38,275 nucleotides of DNA. Source: Pseudarthrobacter sulfonivorans. GTDB lineage: Bacteria > Actinomycetota > Actinomycetes > Actinomycetales > Micrococcaceae. A model generated the notes under the pieces. The model was not told the DNA's origin. It saw nothing but the letters and a program-made list of their open reading frames with translations, and ran no database searches. The stretch lies in the NCBI RefSeq assembly GCF_014712225.1, contig NZ_JACXBW010000026.1, forward strand, positions 1 to 38,275, written 5' to 3'. A program made the translations under genes and the position numbers. Positions 1 through 7,742 of this stretch are shown piece by piece; position 1 is the stretch's first letter, and every line of letters begins with the position of its first letter.

Positions 1-37
1 GGCGACGGAGTCGACACGAAAGGGCCTGCCCCAATCT

Positions 38-526
38 CTAGTGGTCGAAGAACACCAGGCTCGAGTTGATCAGCTCGGCGATCACTTCGGCGTCGTAGGC
101 CCGCCGCAGGGACTCCCGGAAGGACTCCTTGGACAGTGAACGTGCCAGCGTGGCCAGCACTTCGAGGTGATCGGAGAACGAACTGGCCGGGGTGGCGATC
201 AGCAGGATGACGGTGGCGGGACCGTCGGCGGCACCGAAGTCGAGCGCGTGCCCGTACTTGGTGATCCCGACGGCGATCGACGTCCGCGAGACGAACTCAC
301 TGCGGGCATGTGGCAGGCCGATTCCTCCGGGCAGGCCGGTGGCGAGCTGGTGTTCGCGGGCGTTGACGTGCTCAAGGAAGCCCGGCAGGTCCGTGACCCG
401 GCCGGCTGCGAAGAGCCGTTCTGCGAGTTGCGCCGCAGCGTCCGCCTTGTCCGTTGCCTCCAACTCCAAAATCACCAGTTCGGAGGTGGTCAGATCGGCA
501 TCGTACCGGTCAAGTGGTTCGGCCAA
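38..526 (-). CDS. PTS sugar transporter subunit IIA (fructose/mannitol type)
   Basis: This 162-residue protein is a single-domain EIIA of the fructose/mannitol family, a cytoplasmic phosphocarrier that passes phosphate from HPr to an EIIB domain. The sequence GIGLPHAR carries the expected phosphorylated histidine at about residue 73, and the length fits a stand-alone EIIA domain. The start is a TTG at 524-526, preceded by GAAGGA at suitable spacing. It lies 42 bp downstream of glpD on the same strand, so the two are probably co-transcribed. No EIIB or EIIC is present, so its sugar cannot be told; it could serve a PTS elsewhere or be regulatory, like PtsN. The family call is firm and the specific role is open. 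Confidence 0.88.
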   Translation of the reverse strand: MAEPLDRYDADLTTSELVILELEATDKADAAAQLAERLFAAGRVTDLPGFLEHVNAREHQLATGLPGGIGLPHARSEFVSRTSIAVGITKYGHALDFGAADGPATVILLIATPASSFSDHLEVLATLARSLSKESFRESLRRAYDAEVIAELINSSLVFFDH

Positions 527-568
527 GGCGTGTTCCTTCGGTCAGGTGAGAAGTGTGATGCCGGCTCC

Positions 569-2308
569 TCAGCGCAACGGGACGATGTCCTCCACGCCCA
601 GGCGCGCGGCGTCGGCTGATTCGTCGTCCGGCTGCTGCTGGCTCAGCCGTTCGGCCTCAACCCGGGCGATGTAGTGCTTGATTTCGCTTTCGCGCTGCAC
701 ATCGCTCCAGCCGAGGACTTCGCCCATCAGTTTAGCGACTACCGGCACCGCGGACACGCCACGGTCCCACGATTCAATGGAAATGCGGGTCCGCCGGGTC
801 AGGACATCATGAACGTGCCGGGCGCCTTCGTGGGTTGCGGCGTAGACGGCCTCCGCCTGCAGGTAATCGTCGGCGCCGGGCAGCGGCTCTGCAAGTTCGG
901 GCCGTTCCTTGATGATGGCGAGCACTTCAGGCGTCATGGAACCGTAACGGTTGAGCAGGTGTTCCACCCTGGCCACATGGACGCCGGATTCCTCGGCGGT
1001 CCGGCTCCGCCGGTTCCACGCGGCCTTGAATCCGCTGGCACCGAGCAGCGGGATGGTTTCGGTGCAGCTCGGCGGGACCCGCTCATCCATGGTGCGGGTG
1101 GCTTCATCCACCGCGTCCTTGGCCATCACGCGGTAGGTGGTCCATTTGCCGCCGGCCACCACCACGAGGCCGGGTACGGGGTGGGCCACCACATGTTCAC
1201 GGGAGAGCTTGGCCGTGGAGTCGTTTTCACCGGCCAGCAGCGGACGCAGCCCGGCGTAGACCCCTTCGACGTCTTCCCGCGTCAGCGGGCGCTTCAGCAC
1301 CTTATTGACATGTTCGAGGATGTAGTCGATGTCCTTGCTGGACGCCGCCGGATGGGCCTTGTCCAGGTGCCAGTCGGTATCCGTGGTGCCGATGATCCAG
1401 TGCCGGCCCCACGGGATGACAAACAGCACCGATTTTTCCGTGCGCAGGATCAGGCCAACGGTGGACTGGAACCGGTCGCGGGGCACCACGAGGTGAATGC
1501 CCTTGGACGCCCGGACCTTCAGCTGGCCGCGGTCCGTGACCATGGCCTGGGTTTCGTCAGTCCACACCCCGGTGGCGTTGATGACCTGCTTGGCCCGGAT
1601 GTTGAACTGCGTACCATCCTCGTGGTTGACCACCTTGGCACCCACCACGCGTTCGCCTTCACGGAGGAAATCCACCACGGCCATCTGGTTCACCGCATGG
1701 GCGCCGTAGTGGGCTGCGGTCCGGATGAGGTTGGCGCAGTATTTTGCGTCGTCCACCTGGCCGTCGTAGTAGCGGATTGAGCCTACAAAGGCATCTTTTT
1801 TGAGGCTGGGCGCGGCCCGGAGGGTGCCGCGCCTGCTGAGGTGCTTGTGGAACGGCACGCCCCGCCGGTGCCCGTTGGAGATGGACATCAGGTCATACAG
1901 GGCGATGCCGGCCCCCACGTAGGGGCGTTCGAGGAACGGTTTGGTCAGGGGGTACAGGAACGGCACCGGCCGGGCCAGGTGCGGCGCGAGTTCCGAAAGC
2001 AGCAGTCCGCGTTCCTGCAGCGCTTCCTTGACCAGCCCGAAGTCCAGCATTTCCAGGTAGCGCAGGCCGCCGTGGATCAGCTTGGATGACCGCGACGACG
2101 TGCCGGCAGCCCAGTCGCTTGCCTCCACGATTCCCACGCTAAGTCCGCGGGTCACCGCATCCAGGGCGGCACCGGTCCCGACGATCCCGCCGCCCACAAT
2201 GAGGATGTCCAGTTCGTTGCCTGGCTCGGATGTGGCCCTCAGCCGGGCAATCGATGCTTCCCGGGCGGCGGGCCCCAGGGCACCGCCTTCGTTTGGAACA
2301 CTGTTCAT
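569..2308 (-). CDS. glpD: FAD-dependent glycerol-3-phosphate dehydrogenase
   Basis: This 579-residue protein oxidises sn-glycerol-3-phosphate to dihydroxyacetone phosphate and passes electrons to the respiratory quinone pool at the inner face of the membrane. A dinucleotide-binding motif (ILIVGGGIVGTG, about residues 35-46) starts the FAD domain. SSRSSKLIHGGLRYLE follows and is typical of GlpD. The central WIIGTTDTDW and GGKWTTYR blocks and the C-terminal helical domain complete the usual length. The ATG at 2306-2308 has GGGAGG six bases upstream. The EIIA gene follows at 42 bp and guaB3 precedes it by 83 bp, all on the minus strand. No glpF or glpK is present in the window. Confidence 0.96.
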   Translation of the reverse strand: MNSVPNEGGALGPAAREASIARLRATSEPGNELDILIVGGGIVGTGAALDAVTRGLSVGIVEASDWAAGTSSRSSKLIHGGLRYLEMLDFGLVKEALQERGLLLSELAPHLARPVPFLYPLTKPFLERPYVGAGIALYDLMSISNGHRRGVPFHKHLSRRGTLRAAPSLKKDAFVGSIRYYDGQVDDAKYCANLIRTAAHYGAHAVNQMAVVDFLREGERVVGAKVVNHEDGTQFNIRAKQVINATGVWTDETQAMVTDRGQLKVRASKGIHLVVPRDRFQSTVGLILRTEKSVLFVIPWGRHWIIGTTDTDWHLDKAHPAASSKDIDYILEHVNKVLKRPLTREDVEGVYAGLRPLLAGENDSTAKLSREHVVAHPVPGLVVVAGGKWTTYRVMAKDAVDEATRTMDERVPPSCTETIPLLGASGFKAAWNRRSRTAEESGVHVARVEHLLNRYGSMTPEVLAIIKERPELAEPLPGADDYLQAEAVYAATHEGARHVHDVLTRRTRISIESWDRGVSAVPVVAKLMGEVLGWSDVQRESEIKHYIARVEAERLSQQQPDDESADAARLGVEDIVPLR

Positions 2309-2391
2309 GGAACGCCTCCCCTTGCCGCTGCTGCCGGTAGTAAACCCACACTACTTCGTTGCCGCGCAGTTGGGCAGGCGTCTGCGGACCC

Positions 2392-3528
2392 TTAGTTACC
2401 GGTGTACGGGGACACCACGACGTCGACGCGCTGGAATTCCTTCAGGTCCGAGTATCCCGTGGTGGCCATCGACCGGCGAAGCGCACCGATCAGGTTCGAC
2501 GTGCCGTTGGTGTGGTGGCCCGGCCCGAAAAGCACCTCTTCGAGCGGCCCCACAGTGCCCACATTGGCCCGGTCCCCGCGGGGCAGTTCCAGGTGGTGGG
2601 CCTCCTGGCCCCAGTGCCAGCCCTTGCCCGGAGCCTCTTCGGCCCGCGCGAGCGCGCTTCCGAGCATCACGGCGTCGGCGCCCATGGCGATTGCCTTGAC
2701 GATGTCACCCGAGGTGCCCATGCCGCCGTCGGCGATGACATGGACGTAGCGTCCGCCCGATTCGTCCATGTAGTCACGGCGCGCGGCCGCGACGTCGGAG
2801 ATTGCCGAAGCCATGGGCGAGTGGATACCGAGCGCGCGGCGGGTGGTGGCGGTGGCTCCCCCACCGAAGCCGACCAGGACGCCGGCGGCGCCGGTCCGCA
2901 TCAGGTGCAGGGCGGGCGTGTAGCCGGCCGCGCCGCCCACAATCACCGGGACGTCGAGTTCGTAAATGAACTGCTTGAGGTTCAGCGGTTCGTCTTCTTT
3001 CGAGACGTGCTCGGCTGAGACGGTGGTCCCGCGGATGACAAAAATGTCGACGCCGGCGGCCACCACGGTCTTGTAGTGTTCCTGGGTGCGCTGCGGCGTC
3101 AGCGATCCGGCCACGGTCACGCCGGCGGCGCGGATCTCGGCGAGGCGGGACGTGATCAGGTCCGGCTGGATCGGGGCCCGGTAGAGCTCCTGCATGCGGC
3201 CGGTTACCGCGGGGCTGTTGACCTCGTCCTCGAGGGCGCCGATCTCGTCGAGGATGGGCTGCGGGTCCTCGTAGCGGGTCCAGAGGCCCTCGAGGTCCAG
3301 GACGCCGAGTCCGCCCAGGCGGCCCAGGGCGATGGCCGTCTCCGGGGACATGGCCGAATCCATGGGCGCCGCGATCACGGGCATCTCGAACTTGTAGGCA
3401 TCAATCTGCCAGGAGACAGACACGTCCTTGGGGTCGCGGGTACGACGGTTAGGGACGATCGCAATGTCATCCAGGGAGTAGGCACGACGCCCACGCTTGC
3501 CACGGCCGATCTCGATCTCGTAAGTCAC
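2392..3528 (-). CDS. guaB3: GuaB3 family IMP dehydrogenase-related protein
   Basis: This 378-residue protein has the IMP dehydrogenase barrel (VIAAPMDSAM about residues 51-60, DGGMGTSGDIVKAIAMGADAVMLG later) but no CBS pair, which is the hallmark of the GuaB3 family found beside guaB in actinobacteria. In canonical GuaB the catalytic loop reads VGVGPGSICTTR. Here the matching stretch is VGFGGGATATTR, so the catalytic cysteine position is alanine (residue 227, codon GCC at 2848-2850). The purine nucleotide reaction it performs, if any, is therefore uncertain. The start is a GTG with no ribosome binding site; a TAACCT -10-like element lies six bases upstream, which suggests a leaderless mRNA. 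True guaB lies at 7743-9254. Confidence 0.9.
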   Translation of the reverse strand: MTYEIEIGRGKRGRRAYSLDDIAIVPNRRTRDPKDVSVSWQIDAYKFEMPVIAAPMDSAMSPETAIALGRLGGLGVLDLEGLWTRYEDPQPILDEIGALEDEVNSPAVTGRMQELYRAPIQPDLITSRLAEIRAAGVTVAGSLTPQRTQEHYKTVVAAGVDIFVIRGTTVSAEHVSKEDEPLNLKQFIYELDVPVIVGGAAGYTPALHLMRTGAAGVLVGFGGGATATTRRALGIHSPMASAISDVAAARRDYMDESGGRYVHVIADGGMGTSGDIVKAIAMGADAVMLGSALARAEEAPGKGWHWGQEAHHLELPRGDRANVGTVGPLEEVLFGPGHHTNGTSNLIGALRRSMATTGYSDLKEFQRVDVVVSPYTGN

Positions 3529-3534
3529 TGCTCT

Positions 3535-3540
3535 AGGTTA
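3535..3540 (-). promoter_or_regulatory. Possible -10 element for leaderless guaB3 mRNA
   Basis: Read on the minus strand this is TAACCT, a TANNNT -10 match, six bases before the GTG start of guaB3. That would place the transcription start on or next to the GTG. No Shine-Dalgarno sequence is visible, which fits leaderless translation, common in actinobacteria. No good -35 is seen. Confidence 0.35.
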
Positions 3541-3674
3541 TCCCAGCGGACCTTCTCCGAGCGGACGGCGGCCCATGGGAACCGGTCCCCATCGCGGTGG
3601 GCGCCGCAATGAAATACTTTGAAGGCAACAGCAGGCCGGCACGGACGGCCGGAGAACAAAATTTGGGGGACGAC

Positions 3675-4619
3675 ATGGCGCCAGGCATCTACGGTGCTGA
3701 CATCGAGCAGCTCCGCGCCTTGTCCAAGTCGCTGGGACAGTCCGGCACACGCCTGAAGACCGTGGAGACCACCGTAAATTCGCTCGTGCAGTCAGCCATC
3801 TGGAAGGGCGACGACGGGGCAAGGTTCCGCAACGAGTGGACGTCCGTGTTGCGTCCGATGCTCACCAGGACGTCGGAATCCCTGCAACAGGAGTCCAGGT
3901 CTTTGCTGGTTCACGCTGACGAACAGGACCGGGCCAGCAACTCGAAGGCCGGCGCCGCCTCGGGCCCGGGTGCAAGCCAGCCCGCACCCGGAACTGCAGC
4001 TCCCGGACCCGGCACCCCGGGATCGGACGCTCCGGAACGGCAATGGACCGATGCCTTTACCGATCCCAACTATGAACACGCGCCGTCGGGCCTTGAGTGG
4101 CTGCTTGAAAAGTGGGTCGATGACGGCAGCGGCGCGTCGGACATTGCCAGCGCACTCCAGTTCGTCGCGGACAAGTTCAGCTGGAACCTTGACCTGGCCG
4201 ACGTAGCAGCCGGAACGAGCAAGTTCTTCGATGCCATGAAGGTCGTTGGTAAGGGCCTGGCTGTTCTTGGCGCTGCCTTCGGCGTGCTGGACATCGCATC
4301 GGGCATTGAAAACCGTGATCCGTTCCGTGTGGCGGACGGCGCAGTCGGTGGCGGGCTGGCCATAGCCGCGGGCGTGGCCGCCGCCACTGGCGTGGGCTTG
4401 CCGGTGGCGGCGGCCATTGGCGGGGCCGGCCTCCTGTGGGGACTCGCCTCCATGGCATCGGGGGATATTCCGGTAACCAAACGGATTTGGGACTTTGGTG
4501 CGGGAGTGGTCGGCGGAGTCAGGGACCTGGCCGGCGGGGTGGCCAATGGGGTGAAGGACCTGGCCGGCGGCGCCCAGGACGCCTTCGGCTGGGTCGGCGG
4601 TAAGCTCGGGTTCGGCTAG
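3675..4619 (+). CDS. WXG100-like protein with hydrophobic glycine-rich C-terminal region
   Basis: This is a 314-residue protein. Residues 1-90 resemble a WXG100/ESAT-6 fold: a helix, a turn containing W-K-G (residues 43-45, in AIWKGDDG), then a second helix rich in charged residues. A proline/alanine/glycine linker spans about 93-120. The C-terminal half (about 200-265) is strongly hydrophobic and glycine/alanine rich, and DLAGG occurs twice near the end. It could be a type VII secretion substrate or a membrane-inserting protein; the activity is not known. The chosen ATG has GGGGGA just upstream; an in-frame ATG at 3597 lacks support. Two genes follow closely on the same strand. No EccC, EccD or other ESX core gene lies in the window. 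Confidence 0.7.
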   Translation: MAPGIYGADIEQLRALSKSLGQSGTRLKTVETTVNSLVQSAIWKGDDGARFRNEWTSVLRPMLTRTSESLQQESRSLLVHADEQDRASNSKAGAASGPGASQPAPGTAAPGPGTPGSDAPERQWTDAFTDPNYEHAPSGLEWLLEKWVDDGSGASDIASALQFVADKFSWNLDLADVAAGTSKFFDAMKVVGKGLAVLGAAFGVLDIASGIENRDPFRVADGAVGGGLAIAAGVAAATGVGLPVAAAIGGAGLLWGLASMASGDIPVTKRIWDFGAGVVGGVRDLAGGVANGVKDLAGGAQDAFGWVGGKLGFG

Positions 4620-4675
4620 AACCGGGGGCCGGCCCCGACGAAATGCGCACCGCCAGCGGACAACATGAGGATCAC

Positions 4676-5332
4676 ATGACTGAGCAGAAACTGCCCGACA
4701 CGGCGTACCGCGTCACGAGCCACGAGGTCCTTGCCCTGCTCGCCTTCGAACCGGGGGCGGGAACGGCACTGACCCGGCGCGTCCTGGGGCTCGCGGACCT
4801 CCCTGATGACCACGACCTGGTCCGGGCCGGCGTGGGCACCCTGAACGTCAGGGACACCGCATCAGTTGACGGCGAGCAGATTACCCTGCACGGTCCCGCG
4901 GGCTACCTTGCCCGGGTCTTCAGCAGCGCAACACTGTGGTTCGACATCACCAGGGTGGGTCCGGACGCTGTGGCCCCGGCCTACATTGCTGAATCCCCGG
5001 CGGGCAGGGTGGCGTTGTTCCTGCGGCCCCTGAGCGAATATGTGTGCCTGCCGATGAGTGACGACGCCGCCACCCTGGACATGGTGGAGGCCACCGTCAC
5101 CGACGCCGTGGAAACAGCCAAGGTGCCCTCCGGCGGGATCGTCACCTCCCGCAGGTACGACGGCGGCGCGGACCCCGTTGTGGCAAACATCAAGGTGCTC
5201 GAAGACGGCAGCCTCCAACTGGCTGCGGCGCCGCTGGACGAGAGCGGGCAGCTAACGGTCAGGGACCTGCGTGACGGCGAACAACCCGGGACCGTTGTCC
5301 GCGCTCTCCTGTCGGCATCGGCATCGGCATGA
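4676..5332 (+). CDS. Hypothetical protein of the WXG cassette, possibly an EspG-like partner
   Basis: This 218-residue soluble protein has no signal peptide or membrane segment and no catalytic motif that I recognise. The layout (a short helix-forming start, then alternating strands, then residues on a VGPDAVAPAYIAESPAGRV stretch) loosely recalls EspG-type secretion chaperones. The similarity is too weak to assign. The ATG at 4676 has GAGG five bases upstream and is preferred over the in-frame ATG at 4643. It starts 57 bp after the WXG100-like gene, and its stop overlaps the next gene's start (ATGA), so translational coupling with that gene is likely. A role as chaperone, partner or immunity factor for the WXG protein is inference from position only. 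Confidence 0.7.
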   Translation: MTEQKLPDTAYRVTSHEVLALLAFEPGAGTALTRRVLGLADLPDDHDLVRAGVGTLNVRDTASVDGEQITLHGPAGYLARVFSSATLWFDITRVGPDAVAPAYIAESPAGRVALFLRPLSEYVCLPMSDDAATLDMVEATVTDAVETAKVPSGGIVTSRRYDGGADPVVANIKVLEDGSLQLAAAPLDESGQLTVRDLRDGEQPGTVVRALLSASASA

Positions 5333-5829
5333 CGGGCACGGCCACGGATCCCCGCGCGGCGGCCTTCGGCTTCGGCCAGCGCCGGTCCTGGGTGTTCTCG
5401 GCGTGGTGGTACCCCGCCGTGCTGGCGACCGCAGGAGCAGTGCACGCCGGACTGGCCACGGTCCTGGGACAAAGCGCGGAAATTGGCGTGGTCATGGTGA
5501 TCCTTGGCGGGGTCTTCGCGGCCTTGGGCTGGATCTTCACTACCTGGCCGCGGTTCACCCGCAAACCGCCAAAGCCGGCCTCGGACATCCCCCGGGTGGA
5601 ACAGGGAATCCGCATTACTCCCGGCATGGTCCGTTTTTTCCTTGCCGCGAGCGCACTGGGTATCGGCGCGTTGCTGCTGCTGACGCCCATGGGCGGGTCA
5701 GTGGAGGCGGTCCCGCTGCTCGGCATGCTCGTCGCGGTGACACTGGGGACGGCTGCAGGGCTGGCCTATACGGGGCGGCTCATGAAGAACAGCGCCGATG
5801 TATATTCCCGGTGGCTGAATCGCCGATGA
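5329..5829 (+). CDS. Small multi-pass membrane protein of the WXG cassette
   Basis: This 166-residue protein has about four hydrophobic segments: near residues 25-45, 50-70, 100-122 and 128-150. A proline- and lysine-rich cytoplasmic-type loop (RFTRKPPKP) lies between the second and third. No family is recognised. The ATG overlaps the stop of the preceding gene by four bases, so the two are probably translated together. As the third gene of the WXG100-led cassette it could anchor or export its neighbours, but nothing in the sequence shows that directly. It converges with the ABC transporter gene, whose stop lies 67 bp away. Confidence 0.72.
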   Translation: MTGTATDPRAAAFGFGQRRSWVFSAWWYPAVLATAGAVHAGLATVLGQSAEIGVVMVILGGVFAALGWIFTTWPRFTRKPPKPASDIPRVEQGIRITPGMVRFFLAASALGIGALLLLTPMGGSVEAVPLLGMLVAVTLGTAAGLAYTGRLMKNSADVYSRWLNRR

Positions 5830-5895
5830 CCCGGCTCTCCGCGCGGCGGTGAAAGGCGATCTGGCCACATGGCGCGGACCTTAGCTCAACGCGGG

Positions 5896-7737
5896 TTATG
5901 GCCCGCTCTGGGCGTCGAGGCTCAGCTGGGACTCGAACATCCTGAAGTAGCGGCCGCGCAGCGCAACCAGTTCCTTATGCGTGCCCTGTTCCACGATTTG
6001 GCCATCCTCGAGCATGTAGACGATGTCCGCCTTCTCAATGGTGGCGAGCCGGTGGCTGATGGCAATGATGGTGCTGCCGCGGTCGGCGAACAGCCGGGTG
6101 AAGATCCGGTGCTCCGCCAGCGCATCAATGGCTGAGGTTGGCTCGTCCATCACCATGAATTCGGCGTTCCGGTAGAAGTTCCTGGCCATCGCGAGCCGCT
6201 GCCACTGCCCGCCGGAGAGTCCGCTGCCTTTCCGGCCGCGCGGATCCTCCATCCAGTTGCTGACGTGGTTGTCCAGGCCGTTCGGCAGCTTGTTGATGAA
6301 TTCCAGGGCCTCGGCGTCGGCCGCCGCCCGCCGGATCCGGTCATCATCCGGTGGCGAATCGACGTCGCCGAAGCGGATGTTATCCGCGGCCGTGGCAAAC
6401 TCGTACTTCAGGAATTCCTGGCTCAGCACGGCGAGGTGGCGGTGCCAGGAGGTGACATCGACGGCGGCGAGATCGACGCCGTCGAGCATTACCTGCCCGG
6501 AGTCCGGGGCGTAAAGCCCCGCGAGAATCCTGATCAGGGTGGACTTCCCGGCACCGTTCTCCCCCACGATGGCAATGTGCTGCCCTTCCCGGATGGTCAT
6601 GCTGATGCCGCGGATCACCTCGAGGTCGCTGCCTGTGTAGGTGAAGCGGATGTCCCTCAGCTCCACAACCTTGGGCGACCGCAGCAGCGGCGGGGCATGG
6701 CGGGAGTGCACGGGCAGCGCCATGAACACTTCATAGTCCTTGAGGTTCGCCAGGTCCTCATCGATGGAGCTCAGCGACGACACCAGGTTGTTGGCCGTGG
6801 ACAGGGCACGGCTGACAATCTGCTGGACGTACAGGAACTGGCCCACAGGCTGGGCCCGCGCGATGATCTGCCCCACCACCCAGATCAGCGAAACCACTTC
6901 GGCACCGTATTGCAGCGCATCGGCGGCCAGCTGCTTCGGGATATAGCGCTTCTGGAAGTCGAGGCGCCGGCGCTCGTCAGCGTCCCGCAGCCTGGACCGG
7001 AAGTCCATCAGGTAGCCCACGATCCCGTACAGCCGCATCTCCGCGATGTGCTGCGGGCGGAGCAGGTTCGTTTCGATCATCCGGCGCTGGCGGCGCGAAT
7101 CCACCTGCGTGTTCCAATGCGCGATCTGCTCCCGGGAAAGCTTGAACTGCAGGTAGACGCTGGGCACGATCGCCACCAGGACAATCACGGCGATCCACCA
7201 GCTGACCAGCAGCAGGGCACCCACCGCCAGGATCACCGAAACCAGCTGGGTGAAGATCGCGGCGATCCGGTCCAGGACCCTGGCGTAGGAGTCGGAGAAC
7301 CGTTTGGCGCGGTCGTACAGGTCTACGGTCTCCTTGTCGTCGTAGCGCCAGAACTCCAGCGCCAGGAACCGCTCGTACATCTGGTCGCCGACGATGGCGC
7401 CCACTTTGAAGCTCATGAGCTGCTGGATGTACCGGTCCACGCTGCTGAAGGCGCCCCAGAACAGTCCCAGGGCGGCAGTGATGATCACGTACACGATTGC
7501 CTGCTGGCCCGCCGCGGCATCGCCGGCGTAGGCAGCCGCCAGGGCCGTGGTGGTCAGCGCCGCAAAGTAGGTGGTCACCAGCGGGAGCGTCGCCGAGATG
7601 AGCGACCCCATCACCTTCATCACGACGGCGGCGGGCGAGGCCCGGAAGCTAACGCGCAGGACCTGCGCCACGGCCCGGGCGTAGGGCCTCACGGCAAGTT
7701 TCCGGCTGGGCGTCCGGGCCGGCCGCAGCTCAGACAC
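5896..7737 (-). CDS. ABC transporter, fused permease and ATP-binding half-transporter
   Basis: This 613-residue protein has an N-terminal exporter-type transmembrane domain (about residues 35-330, with hydrophobic helices near 45-65, 80-98, 160-200 and 280-300). A nucleotide-binding domain follows: Walker A GENGAGKST at 392-400, signature LSGGQWQRLAMAR from about 507 and Walker B FMVMDEPTSAID at about 527. It resembles type IV half-exporters that work as homo- or heterodimers. Its substrate cannot be told; no second half-transporter is adjacent. The GTG start lies 5 bp after the guaB stop on the same strand and has only a weak CGAG ribosome site, so it probably depends on guaB read-through. 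The final codons overlap a small 5-bp stem (5891-5906). Confidence 0.93.
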   Translation of the reverse strand: MSELRPARTPSRKLAVRPYARAVAQVLRVSFRASPAAVVMKVMGSLISATLPLVTTYFAALTTTALAAAYAGDAAAGQQAIVYVIITAALGLFWGAFSSVDRYIQQLMSFKVGAIVGDQMYERFLALEFWRYDDKETVDLYDRAKRFSDSYARVLDRIAAIFTQLVSVILAVGALLLVSWWIAVIVLVAIVPSVYLQFKLSREQIAHWNTQVDSRRQRRMIETNLLRPQHIAEMRLYGIVGYLMDFRSRLRDADERRRLDFQKRYIPKQLAADALQYGAEVVSLIWVVGQIIARAQPVGQFLYVQQIVSRALSTANNLVSSLSSIDEDLANLKDYEVFMALPVHSRHAPPLLRSPKVVELRDIRFTYTGSDLEVIRGISMTIREGQHIAIVGENGAGKSTLIRILAGLYAPDSGQVMLDGVDLAAVDVTSWHRHLAVLSQEFLKYEFATAADNIRFGDVDSPPDDDRIRRAAADAEALEFINKLPNGLDNHVSNWMEDPRGRKGSGLSGGQWQRLAMARNFYRNAEFMVMDEPTSAIDALAEHRIFTRLFADRGSTIIAISHRLATIEKADIVYMLEDGQIVEQGTHKELVALRGRYFRMFESQLSLDAQSGP

Positions 7738-7742
7738 GCTCG

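Noticed and set aside
3675..5829. Complete ESX/type VII secretion locus
   Set aside because: Only a WXG100-like head is seen; no EccB, EccC, EccD, EccE or mycosin gene is present in the window.
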